A DNA stretch of 64,000 bases, from the NCBI GenBank assembly GCA_903813345.2, contig CAIIXF020000005.1, positions 30,197,375 to 30,261,374 of the forward strand, in the 5' to 3' direction. The notes under the pieces are model-generated. The model was not told the DNA's origin. It saw nothing but the letters and a program-made list of their open reading frames with translations, and made no database searches. This document shows, in pieces, positions 43,637 to 55,419 of this stretch. Position 1 is the stretch's first letter. Every line of letters begins with the position of its first letter. The stretch comes from Owenia fusiformis. Its lineage: Eukaryota; Annelida; Polychaeta; Sabellida; Oweniidae. A program made the translations under genes and the position numbers.

Positions 43637-44194
43637 AGTTTGTATTAAATATCAAACTGAATTTGTGTGCTGTTGTTTACAATTATAAATTGACCTTCAA
43701 TCAGTAAATCAGCATCCATAAAAGGCTAGTGATATATTACATTAGAGGCAATCAATCACAGTATTTAATATAATATGCATTCTTTATTGTATAACTCAAT
43801 GGATGACAAATTAATAACCCTCATCAATTTCTTAATTTTAATTTTCAAGATCGCTGTTCAGTTCACTTCCTTGCCAATTTATTATCCACACATTATTATT
43901 TCCTTTCTAAAATAGTTTTTGAGAATATGCACTTTCGGAACATTCCTCTTGAAACTAGATAAAAATACCAGATATTAAATGGCATTTTAAAAAATACATT
44001 TATTAATCTTTACTACAAAAAAAAGACTTTAGCTTCACTGGAGTATATCACACCCCACTGAATAAGGCTAAGTACAATAAACTCCATTATTTGAAGTACC
44101 AGTGTAATGGAATCAATCTTTAATATGCACGCCTTTGTGATGTGTCTCATGCCTCTATTCTTTGATCCCCCTTTAATTGTTTTCATGTGTATCT

Positions 44195-46152
44195 TTAATG
44201 TGGAAATGTCTCTCCTTGGAGATTAAACACAGAGATGATAATGTTAACCACGGTAACGAGGAACACAAAAGCAGTGGCTCGATTATTCCACCTGTCCAAG
44301 CTTTCTTGTTGTTTCTTATTATTGATATCCCCTTTGCCGATGTAGAGCAGTACAATTCCGGTCATAACCTGCAGAGCCAATGAGAGACTGATCATTGCAA
44401 GGAGAACATAGTAGAATCGATGCTTCCCTCCAAGAAGTAGAGACTTTAGTTGTGATGCATTCGCCATGATGAGAGCGCCATCTAACATACCTTGAGAGAT
44501 GGTTTTCTTGATGGTGTACATGTTCATCTCTATCGGTTCATCTTTCTTTTCCTGTTAACATTGTCAAAAGATGCAAGTTATGCATGTTAAGGTTCAGCTA
44601 GAAAATAACATTTTGGGAAAAAATTGCTATACCTGCACATGTTATTTTCTGGTACAAAGTAAGGTATGAAGGCATGTGTTAATTTCCTTGCTTTTTTCAG
44701 AAAAGTATCATTACATTGTCTTCTTTTAGTAAATCTGCTAAGAGTTCAATGGGAACACCAGGGAATTATGATATTTCATGCTTTCTATTTTTCCAAATTT
44801 TCTTTTGAAGATTCCAGACAACACAGAAGATACCATTGACCTGTTTCAAGGTTTACTAAAAGTAGACAATGTAATAATACTTTCCTAAAAAAAGGAAGGA
44901 AATACACACATGCTGCCTTCATACTTAATTTTGTACCAGAAAATAACATGTGCAGGTATAGCAATTTTTCCCAAAATGTTATTTTCCAGCTGTACCTTTA
45001 AATTAAAAAGTGCCTACTTTCTTCACTCATGGTAAATATTCACAATATTCAAAATTATAGTTATATCCAAGAATAGATATATGGTACATGCATACCAGCA
45101 AAATATGGGATATGTGCTTCTCAGTAAAAATATTTAGTTTGCATTTTTAATTTTAGATTCATTTTGTGTACATGATCATGTGAATAGAATCTATTTTGCC
45201 TAATTTTATGTAAACTGAGATTTTCAGACATCTCATAGATAGGCAATATGTTAATTACCATGCAATAAATAATTTTAGACTTTTTTATCAATTGACTGAT
45301 ATATATATAACGGTCCCCCGTGATAGTAAAATATATCAATCCCTCTCTCTGAAAACCTATGAATTAGGACCCCATCTTGTCACTTTTTTAAAAATGTAAG
45401 GCTTATTTTCTAAAAAGAGGATCTTGTTTTTCTCAATTTAAATGTCTCAAAAGTTTCTTCTACACTATATTAATAACTTCTGAAAAGGAGATGGGTATTG
45501 AAATGCAATAAAGTTAAAAACCACATTTCCCATGTTATTTTCCCATAGGGAAAACTCATGCTATCCATTGTTTTCAGCATGATTTTGGTCATCGAAAATT
45601 GATATCTTCAAAACTAGACTTTCAATACCATTCTACTTTTGAAGATGTTTTAGACCCCTTGTTGAATAATGTTTTCATGCAATAAAAATCAGAAAAAGAA
45701 GATCCTCTTTTGAGCAAATAAGTTCAACGTTTTGAAAAGATTGTTGTGGGGTTGAAGTGGGGTCCCTATTTATAATTTTTCGAATTGTTCGATTGATATT
45801 TTTATCATCATGGAGACTTCTCTTGAAAGAAAACATATTGTTTTAATAAAAACCACTGTATTTATGCCCAGAGAGTATACTCATAGTGAAAGATTTGACC
45901 ATCTAAAATCACTTGCCATACTGCACATGGACCTTTGTCATAAGTTTGAATTGAATCAACTACCAGGATGTTCATCTCAAATGCATATTGTCATTTTGTC
46001 TCCATTAGACAAGAACGATGGAATAGATTATATTCTAGTTCTCCAAACAACAAACAAATTGAGCATCTTACCTGCTCATCAAGAAATGATGTTGATCCCT
46101 TGAAATGCTTTTTAGTAAGCTGTGTTTCCTCATTCATTTCGTATTCTGTCAT
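44195..46152 (-). CDS. Ninjurin family protein B (two exons)
   Basis: Exon 1 is 46152-46072 (27 codons, MTEYEMNEETQL) and exon 2 is 44551-44195, phase 0. The gene layout and lengths are the same as in ninjurin A, so the two arose by tandem duplication. Amphipathic helix region KKTISQGMLDGALIMANASQ, two membrane segments (LLAMISLSLALQVMTGIVLL; TAFVFLVTVVNIIISVF) and the shared LDRWNN loop. The C-terminus extends a little further than A (NLQGETFPH). A foldback element with TTAA borders lies in the intron, about 40 bp from exon 2. Confidence 0.92.
44588..44998. mobile_element. Foldback element with ~150-bp arms in ninjurin B intron
   Basis: The arms 44591-44745 and about 44845-44997 are reverse complements: AAGGT(T/A)CAGCT(A/G)GAAAATAACATTTTGGG, then GCTATACCTGCACATGTTAT, then TACATTGTCT. 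Both ends lie at a TTAA (44587-44590 and 44998-45001), as in piggyBac/Kolobok-type insertions, though the alignment is off by one base. Inner loop about 100 bp; no gene. A partial relative is near 8820. Confidence 0.75.
45343..45945. mobile_element. Truncated copy of the GGTCCATGTGCAGTATGG foldback family
   Basis: Matches the interior and one arm of the element at 47814-48536 in inverted orientation: AGGACCCCATCTTGTC, AGAGGATCTTGTTTTTCTCA, GGGTATTGAAA, GATATCTTCAAAACTAGACT, then the arm ending CATACTGCACATGGACCTTT. The left arm is missing. It ends about 125 bp from the donor of ninjurin B exon 1. Confidence 0.75.
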
Positions 46153-46676
46153 AGTTTGCGTTATTATTAGAGTGAGTTAGTGTGCTGTTTACAATTATAA
46201 AGTGTTATTCAATCAGTTCTTTTGATGGAGACTCTATAGAGATTTAAATGATGAATGTCCATGATTTAAACAAAACTTAAACTATGATGATCCTATTGAG
46301 CTTATTCAAACTTATATAAGATTATACAAAATACCATGTGTAAAGTAATTTCAATCTGCCCAATCTAGAATGGAGAAAATTGTCTCTTAATTATAGTGTG
46401 ATTATTGAACAGTTATATGGAAAATTGTAAAAAATGTATCTGTAGTACCAAGGAGGCTATAGCATTGCCAGGGTATAGCACAACCCTCTGAATGAATAAA
46501 ACAACAAACTCAATACAATATTGTGAACTTCGATGGCTTCACTGTTCAATATGAGAATGCTAAATCATCTTTACAATCAGAAAGTGCAATGGCCAATATT
46601 TAAGTGAAGACAAACCTGTTTTTGACTCATAAAAGCATCTTTCAAAATTGGTCATGTTGCATGATAAATGCATGTA

Positions 46677-46858
46677 CAGTACAACCTGTTTAAGTGGAAC
46701 ACCTTTGACACCCCTTAAGTGTTCCTCACACCTCTAAAGTGTTCCACTTAGGAGGTGTTCCACTTAAAGAGGTTTATTTAATATGAAGTCAGTTGCATGG
46801 ACTTGGACTGAAAAGTGTTCCACTAACAGATGTGTTCCATTTTACAGGTTTCACTGTA
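46677..46858. mobile_element. Short repeat with ACAGTACAACCTGT/ACAGGTTTCACTGT ends
   Basis: Starts ACAGTACAACCTGTTTAAGT and ends ACAGGTTTCACTGTAATATC. The interior repeats GTGTTCCACTTA-type phrases on both strands. Same end motif as 3338-3528 and 52333-52560. Confidence 0.6.
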
Positions 46859-46859
46859 A

Positions 46860-47810
46860 TATCAAATGAATCTACAAAATGATACTAAGAAGGATAACCA
46901 GTATCCAAATATTTAACACATATTCTCATTTTTTTCAGCCAGTTTTTCGGGTGCCTAGAAATCTAAAATAACCATCTAAGAGATTTTAGAGATCTCTTCA
47001 AGGTTAGCTAATGTAGATTTTTCAGATGATAACCATGCACTTGTAATTGAAAATATACTTTATAAACAAATGGTGAATCCCAAAGATTTCCCTTTTCCCT
47101 ACTGTCCAAAGCATCATCAATGATAACACATCCAGTGGTGTTGAGTAATTGAATCAAATCAACTACATTCAACAATTCTCATTTTAGGCTTATCAGAAGA
47201 TCCTCTTGCCTTGTCAAGCTTTTCTTTGTATGATTTGCTGTGTTATGTATGAAGAATGAATAAATGAATTTAAAAAAAATCAATGATAACACAATGAAAA
47301 ACATGGTATTTTGTTGACAGACAATCACCATTGATAAAGAACTTGAAAATAAATTCCAACATATATCCCGATCAAGTTTCATATGGTGGGATAAAACATT
47401 GGTAGTATTAGTTTACGAGATATATGGGTTTCTAATTAGTTATTTCCTTTTAGCTTCTAAATGAGCCCATTATACTAAATAGTATATAATTGTGGTATAA
47501 ATGCTAGAGATGAACATCCAATTATTGGTGAAAATGGCAATAGTTCTGCAATAGACTGGTCTTGGAGAATTTAATGAAAAAGTCAATATGGAAAATCAGA
47601 AGAATAAAAAAATTAAAAAAAATATCCAGAAGATGCAAAAAGTCAGGAGATATGATTTCATGCTCTTTCCACAATTTTCATCATTGTTTATCCCATGACT
47701 GTGTTGTGTTATTTGTGTGATAGCAACCAGTGATATTTCTGAGGGACTGCACTTGTACTGTTTATCAGCTTATCAGTTTATCAAATGCATAGTAAATGAA
47801 TTTCGAGAAA
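46860..47810. other. AT-rich spacer, no gene recognised
   Basis: Upstream region of ninjurin B. No coding, RNA or foldback structure was seen. Confidence 0.4.
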
Positions 47811-47813
47811 GGT

Positions 47814-48536
47814 CCATGTGCAGTATGGCAAGTGATTTTAGACAGTCATATATTTTACCATGAGTACTTTCTGGGCATAAAAACAGTGGTTTTTATTAAA
47901 GCAATATGTTTTCCTTCAAGTGAAGTACCCATGATGATAAAATATCAATCGAACAATTCAAAAAATTATGAATAGGGACCCCATGTCAACATTTTTTTCA
48001 AAATGTTGGACCTATTTACTCAAAAGAGGATCTTCTTTTTCTGATATTTATTGCATGAAAAGACTATTCAACAAGGGGTCTAAAACTTCTTCAAAAGTAG
48101 AATGGTATTGAAAGTCTAGTTTTGAAGATATCAATTTTCAATGACCAAAATTATGCTGAAAACAATGGATAGCACAAGTTTTCCCAATGGGATAATATCA
48201 TGGGATATGTGGTTTTTAACTTAAACGGATTTCAATACCCATCGCCTTTTCAGAAATTCAGAAATTCAGAATATAGTGAAGAAGAAACTTTTGATATGTT
48301 TAAATTGAGAAAAACAAGATCCTCTCTTTAGAAAATAAGCCTAACATTTTTTAAAAAGTGCCTAAACCATAATTTTACAGAAAGTTGGATTGATATTTAC
48401 TATATTTGGGACTTCACTTGAAAGAAAACATATTGTTTTAATAAAATTAATACCACTGTATTTATGGCCAGAAAGTACTCAAGGTGAAAGATATGACCAT
48501 CTAAAATTACTTGCCATACTGCACATGGACCTTTGT
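47814..48536. mobile_element. Complete foldback element, ~145-bp arms (GGTCCATGTGCAGTATGG family)
   Basis: The left arm begins AAAGGTCCATGTGCAGTATG and contains GAGTACTTTCTGG, CAATATGTTTTC and TTCAAGTGAAGT. The right arm is its reverse complement with roughly one mismatch in eight bases, ending CATACTGCACATGGACCTTT. The unique middle of about 430 bp is shared with 45343-45945. No target duplication is evident and no protein is supported. Confidence 0.8.
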
Positions 48537-48966
48537 TTTTCAAAGGTCAAATAATTTATTCTGTTGAATAATAAGGCCTCAGACATTAAGCCACTCAGTT
48601 CTTTCATTCTTCCCACGAGACAATTATCAACACATTTCATTTGTGTTTTTCAGATTTTATTCTATTTAAATACACTATAACATCTTTTTCCTCTATTATT
48701 TATACATATATTTGAATATATGTTATGTACTCTCATTATTTGCATATGCAATTCTGTATATATTTGTCTAATTTATATAGCAATAACCTCATTTCAAAGG
48801 GCAACATAGTGAAAAGATGTTACTATGTCAGTATGTTGCCCGTTCTAAACTTGTATTAATACCTTGAGAACAGGCCTTGCAAGGTGGTTTTGGATTGCTA
48901 TTGGATTCTACACTGCCTACAAGTCAGGTACAAGAATTGAATTTTCTTCTCAATGCAAAGAGTTAA

Positions 48967-49120
48967 CAAGCCATTAACATCAGTACCAAATGTCACCACC
49001 TACCATTTGTTAAATATGCCAAACACCAACCCCCAAACACCAACTGGCAAACACCAATCACCATCCACAAAAAAATTGGAGACTATAACAATATGTCACC
49101 ACTTGTGGTCTTGGCATAAA
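48967..49120 (-). mobile_element. TTATGTCACCACC-hairpin repeat, inverted copy
   Basis: On the minus strand it starts TTATGCCAAGACCACAAGTG then GTGACATATTGTTATAGTCT and ends GGTGACATTTGGTACTGATG with TTAATGGCTTG. It carries a GTTGGTGTTTG minisatellite and no array. Confidence 0.75.
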
Positions 49121-49121
49121 C

Positions 49122-50390
49122 ATTTTGCACAAACAGTTCAGTATATCATACCATAACTTGACTGTCATATATAAAACAGGATTTATGTTGCACACTTCAA
49201 TCTTCATTGCACAATGCTGTTAAACACCAATATAAAATTCCACTACAAGATATATTTTTTCAAAAATATGATTAAGGCACATAGCAAAATGAGTTAAATG
49301 TTTTGCATAATGTACACCATGTACAATTTGTGACTAATATGGCATTGTGACAGAGAGTGAATAAAAGATATATATGTACAACATATATCAAATTACATTG
49401 AAAATATTGCAAAAAAATTGCAATATGTACATATATCAAACTACATGTACATGTTACTCATATGGTGATTGTAATATGCAAATTACAGCAGTATTTTTGC
49501 ACAAACATATTCTAGATTGTAGATTACTATAAAAATAAATATTTACACAAATCTAGGAGGAAAAACTTCCTTTATCCTAGTGTAAAAAGTGTATGGAGAT
49601 TTTTCTGTGAATTTAAAATTTGCTCTGGCAGCTTCACTGATACAACATTTATCATGTAAAATTGTTAAATACAATTTTCAATTCAAAGGTATAGACAGAA
49701 AATAAAATATGCATTCTGATGAATACTTCATTTTACGTTATACCTGAAACATGTTTTATCATTTATATGTTATGATTGGTTCTGTTATTGAAGCAAATCT
49801 TTACAAATTACATAAAATCCAATAGATGTCACTATTTGCTGAAATTGTCTATTATCTCCAAAGTCCATGATAGAAAGGCTAAACCATAATATTGCATGTC
49901 CTATAAGTCTACGTTATTGTGTTATATTTTTATACTATTTGTATGTGTCATTTATTATTTTTGGAAAATCTTGAAGACAAAGTGTGACCACTTGTAATAC
50001 AAAATACAAACAAAAACTTGTAATACATAATACAAACAAAAAGCTATTTCTTTAAACTAGCAATAACTTAATTTTTGATTTCCTCTTCTGGGTTAATAAA
50101 ATCAGCCAATTCTTGTTAACAATTCCATCATTATAGGTGAATTTTAAGTAGAGGAATACTTCGTATTATTAGCCATCCAAAATTGAATACATGTAAACTG
50201 ATTCAAAGATGGTGATCTGATAGGCCCATGTGCTATAAATACATTCTGACACCATTCATATCACATGCTTTGTCATATGTGAACATCATATATGCCCAAT
50301 ACAATTTGATAAAAACATTATTCAATGACTTCTTAAAAAATGCAGAAAGTCAAGACTGGAATATACAAGAACACAAATGTGTACAAAATG
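49122..50390. other. AT-rich spacer, no gene recognised
   Basis: Non-coding on both strands as far as can be read. It contains short repeats such as CTTGTAATACAAAATACAAA and ACATATATCAAA runs only. Confidence 0.4.
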
Positions 50391-50392
50391 TC

Positions 50393-52042
50393 CCCACCTA
50401 TGGGTGATCCTGTCAAATGGTTATCCTAAAAATGAGTAGACAAGACTTTACCGACACAATTTGATGACGGAAAATCCAAAATGGCCACCTTAAAATTTAC
50501 CTAGAATGCCAAAAAACTAATCAGATCTAGATTTTCATACTAAGAATCATCCCTGAAAATTTGAAATTGATCTACAAAACGGTTCACCTAAAAACGCGTA
50601 GACAAGACTTCACGGGCAGGATTTTAAGACGGAAAATCCAAAATGGCTGCCTTGGCATTTATCCAGAATGCCAAAAAACTAATCAGATCTAGATTTTCAT
50701 ACTAAGAATCATCCCTGAAAATTTGAAATTGATCTACAAAACGGTTCACCTAAAAACGCATAGACAAGACTTTATGGGCAGGATTTTAAGACGGAAAATC
50801 CAAAATGGCTGCCTTGACATTTATCCAGAATGCCAAAAAACTGATCAGATCTAGATTTTCATATTAAGAATCATCCCTGAAAATTTGAAATTGATCTACC
50901 AAACGGTTCACCGGGAAATGCGTAGACAAAACTCTACAGACAAGATTTTAGGACGGAAAATCCAAAATGGCTGCCTTGGCATTTACCGAGAATGCCCAAA
51001 TACTAATCAGATCTAGATTTTCATACTAAGAATCATCCCTGAAAATTTGAAATTGATCTACAGAACTGTTCACCTGGAAATGCGTAGACAAGACTTTACA
51101 GACAATATTTTAGGACGGAAAATCCAAAATGGCTGCCTTGACAATTACCCAGAATGCCAAAAAACTAATCAGTTGTACATTTTCATATTAAGGATCATCC
51201 CTGAAAAATTGAAATTGATCTACCAAACAGTTCACCTGAAAACGCGTAGACAAGACTTTACAGACAAGATTTTAGGACGGAAAATCCAAAATGGCTGCCT
51301 TGACATTTACCCAGAATGCCAAAAAAACTAATCAGATCTAGATTTTTATACTAAGAATCATCCCTGAAAATCAAGAATTGATCCACCAAACGGTTCACCT
51401 GAAAACACGTAGACAAGACTCCACAGACAAGATTTTAGGACGGAAAAATCCAAAATGGCTGACAATAAAAAAGTGATCATGAGTTTTTGCTGATTTCTTT
51501 TTACAAAATTATCACATATAAATACTGTTAACAACAACATAGGCTTTAACAACAAAGTACATCTGAAATTATTTATAAAGCTACTAAATAGTTAGAATAT
51601 GAAAACTCAAAAACACCATTCAATATGATACAAAGTATTATCGTGCGCTAACTTTTCTTAAGACATTCAAAATGGCTGACATGACTGAGCTAAGAGGTCC
51701 AAAACCTAATCAGATCTAGAATGAAGTGAGCTGAACAAGATGTTAAAGTTTTAAAAGCAACTGTGAAGCCGTTTTTCTTAAAGTTTGCAGACAAGGATTT
51801 TAGCATTTGACTTCAAAATGGCCGACAGGAAGTAGGTATCGAGTTAATTTTTTTCATCCACATCTGTATGCACTCATAAGTTATCCCTGAAAATTTGAAG
51901 GTGATATCTGTAGCGGTTTTGGAGAAAACTCCCGGACGTACGGACGGACAGACGGACGAACGGACGGACGGACAGACGGACGGACGGACGGACGCGCCTA
52001 GGCCGACAATATGGCCCCACACTATGTGGTGGGGACATAATA
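50393..52042. mobile_element. Pearl-like element: 162-bp core array B, ACGG microsatellite, hairpin end
   Basis: The left border is near TGTCCCCACC. Core units follow with landmark CGGAAAATCC at 50468, 50630, 50792, 50954, 51116, 51278 and 51441 (spacing 162, 162, 162, 162, 162, 163). Each unit has AAAATGGCTGCCTTG, CCAGAATGCCAAAAAACTAA, TCAGATCTAGATTTTCATA and CATCCCTGAAAATTTGAAAT. Degenerate units run to about 51905. An (ACGG)-type microsatellite follows at about 51934-51998, then ATGGCCCCACACTATGTGGT and GGGGACATAAT. Core repeats, ACGG microsatellite and a hairpin end in this order are the published layout of bivalve pearl elements, later linked to Helitron-type non-autonomous elements. Confidence 0.85.
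51934..51998. repeat. ACGG/GGAC tetranucleotide microsatellite
   Basis: GGACGTACGGACGGACAGAC then GGACGAACGGACGGACGG and more, interrupted by a few substitutions. It separates the core array from the hairpin end of the pearl-like element. Confidence 0.9.
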
Positions 52043-52332
52043 AATGGAACATATGGAATGTATAAACATTGGAAATAGCATAGTAACCAATGTAAAAATA
52101 TACTGTTGGCCATTATGCAACTCACAATAATAATGCAGTTGTAAAAGTATATATAAATTATGTATATAATGCGATAGAAGGCCCTAACAATTTGCTTTGT
52201 AAGAAACACTGTTTGGTATCATTCTGATTGGTTTGATCAAATTAAATAAAATGAATTGGTTTTCTATTCGTATTGTGCCACAAATCTACATCCTTACCAA
52301 AAACTTAATGACAAAATTATTTGGCAATCTAC

Positions 52333-52560
52333 ATACAGTAAAACCTGTCTTACTGAACATCGCTCTAGTGAACACCTGTCTCCAGTGAACACCCTTCCTC
52401 TACACATACTCTATTGACTACTGTACAAATTACCCTCTCTGTAGTGAACACCTACCAACACTGAACGTTTTTCTTGATAAAAATGTGTAATATACACAGG
52501 TTTTATTAGTACATGTACGTTTTTTCTTGAAAAAATGTTCAATAAACACAGGTTTTATTG
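52333..52560. mobile_element. Short repeat with ACAGTAAAACCTGT end
   Basis: Starts ACAGTAAAACCTGTCTTACT and carries CAGTGAACACC phrases as in 3338-3528. The far end has two tandem ACACAGGTTTTATT motifs (about 52495 and 52547). No coding content. Confidence 0.5.
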
Positions 52561-52569
52561 TATAAGTAC

Positions 52570-53410
52570 ATGTACAACATCTCTTAATACTAAAAAATGG
52601 AATCACAACATGTTACAACTTGCATCTAAAAATACAAGGATCCTCATTGTTAATGATACATACACAATATGATAGGTACTTTGATTTATACTGTACCTTT
52701 AAACATTGAGATTCAGAGAGATTCTAGAAGTTATACATGATAACACATATATGAGGAAAACTCCCAGATTAATTAATGTCACTACATGCTACTAGCATAC
52801 ATACTAGCACACATGTATACATCATATAAATGTACAATAATAATACAATGTAATAATATTAAATTCTCGGAAGGGGTATACATAGATTTCATACATTGAT
52901 TTTTATTGGATGTTTGCTTGATTTAAAACATCAATGAATGTTAAATATTGTGGTGAGGGGTGTTTAAGTAAATATGTTTCAGGATAATATTGAAATATCG
53001 ACCTCCGATCTCCACTTCATTACATGTACAATGTACATGTTTAAAATATGTGTAATACAGTATATTAATATTAAAGATAAATCTTTATGCTCTACAAAAA
53101 ATGAATAATATCAACTGTTTGGCAACTTTCAATCTGACTAAAATGACAAAACAAAAAAATACAGAATAATTCTTAAAAGCACCTAAACTAATATGATCGT
53201 TGACTAGCAAAGACATACTATTGCAAAAACACACAGAAACTAATTGCAACTATTTCTTGATCTGTACTGAAAGATCATATCTGACCTTAAAAATATCAGG
53301 TATGATCTCTGACTATTAAAGCACAATAATACACAAAAACACAAAGACTAGCAGCTTACACCAAGAACTATTTCTATAGCTGTACAGAAAAGGTTATATC
53401 AGACTTTAAA
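52570..53410. other. AT-rich spacer, no gene recognised
   Basis: Upstream/downstream spacer between the pearl-like element and ninjurin C. Two diverged copies of a ~120-bp stretch (AAGACATACTATTGCAAAAA ... CTATTTCT ... GTACTGAAA and its relative about 53320-53400) suggest an old duplication. Nothing else is seen. Confidence 0.4.
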
Positions 53411-53411
53411 A

Positions 53412-54153
53412 ATTTAATTTGGCGAATTGGTCAAAATTGTAAATTGGCGAAGATTTAATTAGGCGAATTTAGTAGCCTATGGATAAATATCTGTGAAATT
53501 GGCGAATTACCCAAATGCAAGTAGGTAGTTACCAGTTTAACCACCAGGTGGCTGATTCGGGTCAATTAACATGGCAGGTATATAAGAAAGTTCCCTTAAA
53601 CTTGAATATTATCAATTAAAGTGGCTCCATTTTCATATAACCCTTATGTGTCTGATACTTATACTAATGAAAATATGTCCAGTAAAGCAAAATATTATCT
53701 GTCCACTAAAAGAAAAGATATTTCATTTTTTTTGATTTTATAGCATGGGGTCTATGGGGAATCTCCCCGAGCTAGAAGTCACATTTTCAAAGAAAATCAA
53801 TTTTTCAAAGTTGATAAACACTTTTTAAAACCACATTTCTAGATGTAATTTTACATGTAGATTTCAAATATGATATTACTTTGACTGAATTTTGAATTTT
53901 TAATGACGTAAATCAAGATTATTTCTACTCGCATCTGGGTTATTTGACAGGAGTGAGCCAGAGCTCCAAATTCATGTTTGTCATTAAAATAAGCAAGGTG
54001 GATAAAAAGGAAGCCAATGAGGTGAAGCAATGTGCATTTAATACTCTATTTCAGTCAGAAAATTTGTTTTAGTTTTTCCCAGGGATTTTTGAAAAATTGG
54101 CGAAGACATGAATTGGCAATTTTTTGCAATTAACCAATTTCGCCAAATTAAAT
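53412..54153. mobile_element. 742-bp MITE with perfect 15-bp ends
   Basis: ATTTAATTTGGCGAA at 53412-53426 and its exact reverse complement at 54139-54153. Subterminal TTGGCGAA motifs recur on both sides (about 53451, 53467, 53500, 54090). The interior has no protein. It ends 42 bp beyond the stop codon of ninjurin C and so lies in or near its 3' UTR. Confidence 0.8.
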
Positions 54154-54194
54154 CACTCAAATTAAGTTGACTAACAGTAACTTAATTCAATGAA

Positions 54195-55101
54195 TTATTT
54201 TGGTGTGGTGGAACTGATCCCAAATGCAGATATAAACACATTGATGACAGTCACAGCAAAGATCATCATTGTTGAAATATTATTCCACCTTTCCAGACTC
54301 TTCTCCTTGCTTTTTTCTGTGATATCTGTCTTTCCGATATACAGCAATATAAATCCAGTGAAAACCTGTAGTACAATTGACATAAGCAGCATAACAAGTT
54401 GGAAGTAATAAAACTCATGATCTGGCCCTGCCTGCAATAAGGACTTTAGTTGGCAGGCATTGGACATCAATAGAGCAATATCTAGCATCCCCTCAGCTAT
54501 GGTCTTCTTCAACGCATACTGATTAATCTTCAGACCTTCATCTTTTCCATCAACACTATCAATTGCAACATCAGGCTGAAAATATATGAAAATATTAAAA
54601 AAATGACCAACAGATTTGAAATACATTGATTGCAAATACACATGTTAATTTACTCATTGTTTCATTATTAACATGATTGATTGTTTACATGACTGGAATG
54701 AGAACATATCTGAATATCTGTTTGGAAAAGGTAATTGGAAGCCACAAAAGTGATAGGAGAAGGATCAGCTTGAAAATAAAATACATTGCTTCATTACAAA
54801 TGATACCAGTATCATGTACCACAAGATTAAATGTAAGAGATCCATCATCTTTGTTTTCATCTTCTGGCTCTTCTTCATGTGGTTGAGAATCCTTTGTATT
54901 AATCTCATCAAGTTTCAAAGCACATTTATCACCATCTTCTCCCGTCGCAGTATCCATGGTATCGAGTGGCATTCCTTCAAAGTCTTGGTTTAATTTTCTT
55001 GTCCGCTTTCTGAAGATTGCATGTGACATGAATGTTAGAAATGTTGAAGGATGTGAATTTGTGATCTGAGTGTGCCTTCTGGATCTAGTATCTTCAGAGC
55101 T
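54195..55101 (-). CDS. Ninjurin family protein C, 5' end open
   Basis: The last exon (54575-54195, acceptor CAG before CCT GAT) encodes the ninjurin core: KKTIAEGMLDIALLMSNACQ, two membrane segments (MLLMSIVLQVFTGFILLYIG; MMIFAVTVINVFISAF), LERWNN and the end GISSTTPK. This is the copy closest to vertebrate NINJ1 (MLDIALLM). The preceding exon runs from about 55101 to 54820 in phase 0 and encodes a longer hydrophilic, acidic tail (HEEEPEDENKDDG) than in A and B. It contains an ATG at 55029, but the frame stays open upstream to the acceptor at 55101, so the true start may lie in an earlier exon not identified here. Confidence 0.85.
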
Positions 55102-55419
55102 CTGTAAAGATGAATGAATTCTAAAAAATAATTTTGGTGTGAGTGTTCATGCACTTTAGCAGTGGATATTAATCTGGGGTATTAGTACATGTTTATTATG
55201 AACTGTATTCTCTGGTATATGCAATAAACATATCATTACAAAAGGAATTGCCTCTGAAGAAGTCCTTCTAAAAACCATGATTTTGTTCTAAATAATGCCA
55301 TAGTTTGCTCATAGAGTACCTGACACACTTGCCATCAAGATCAAAAGGAGATGTAAGCTCATTCTAATGACGAATCATTGAAAGTAATTAAAGAGCATTT
55401 ACAAATATTTGCATAGAGA

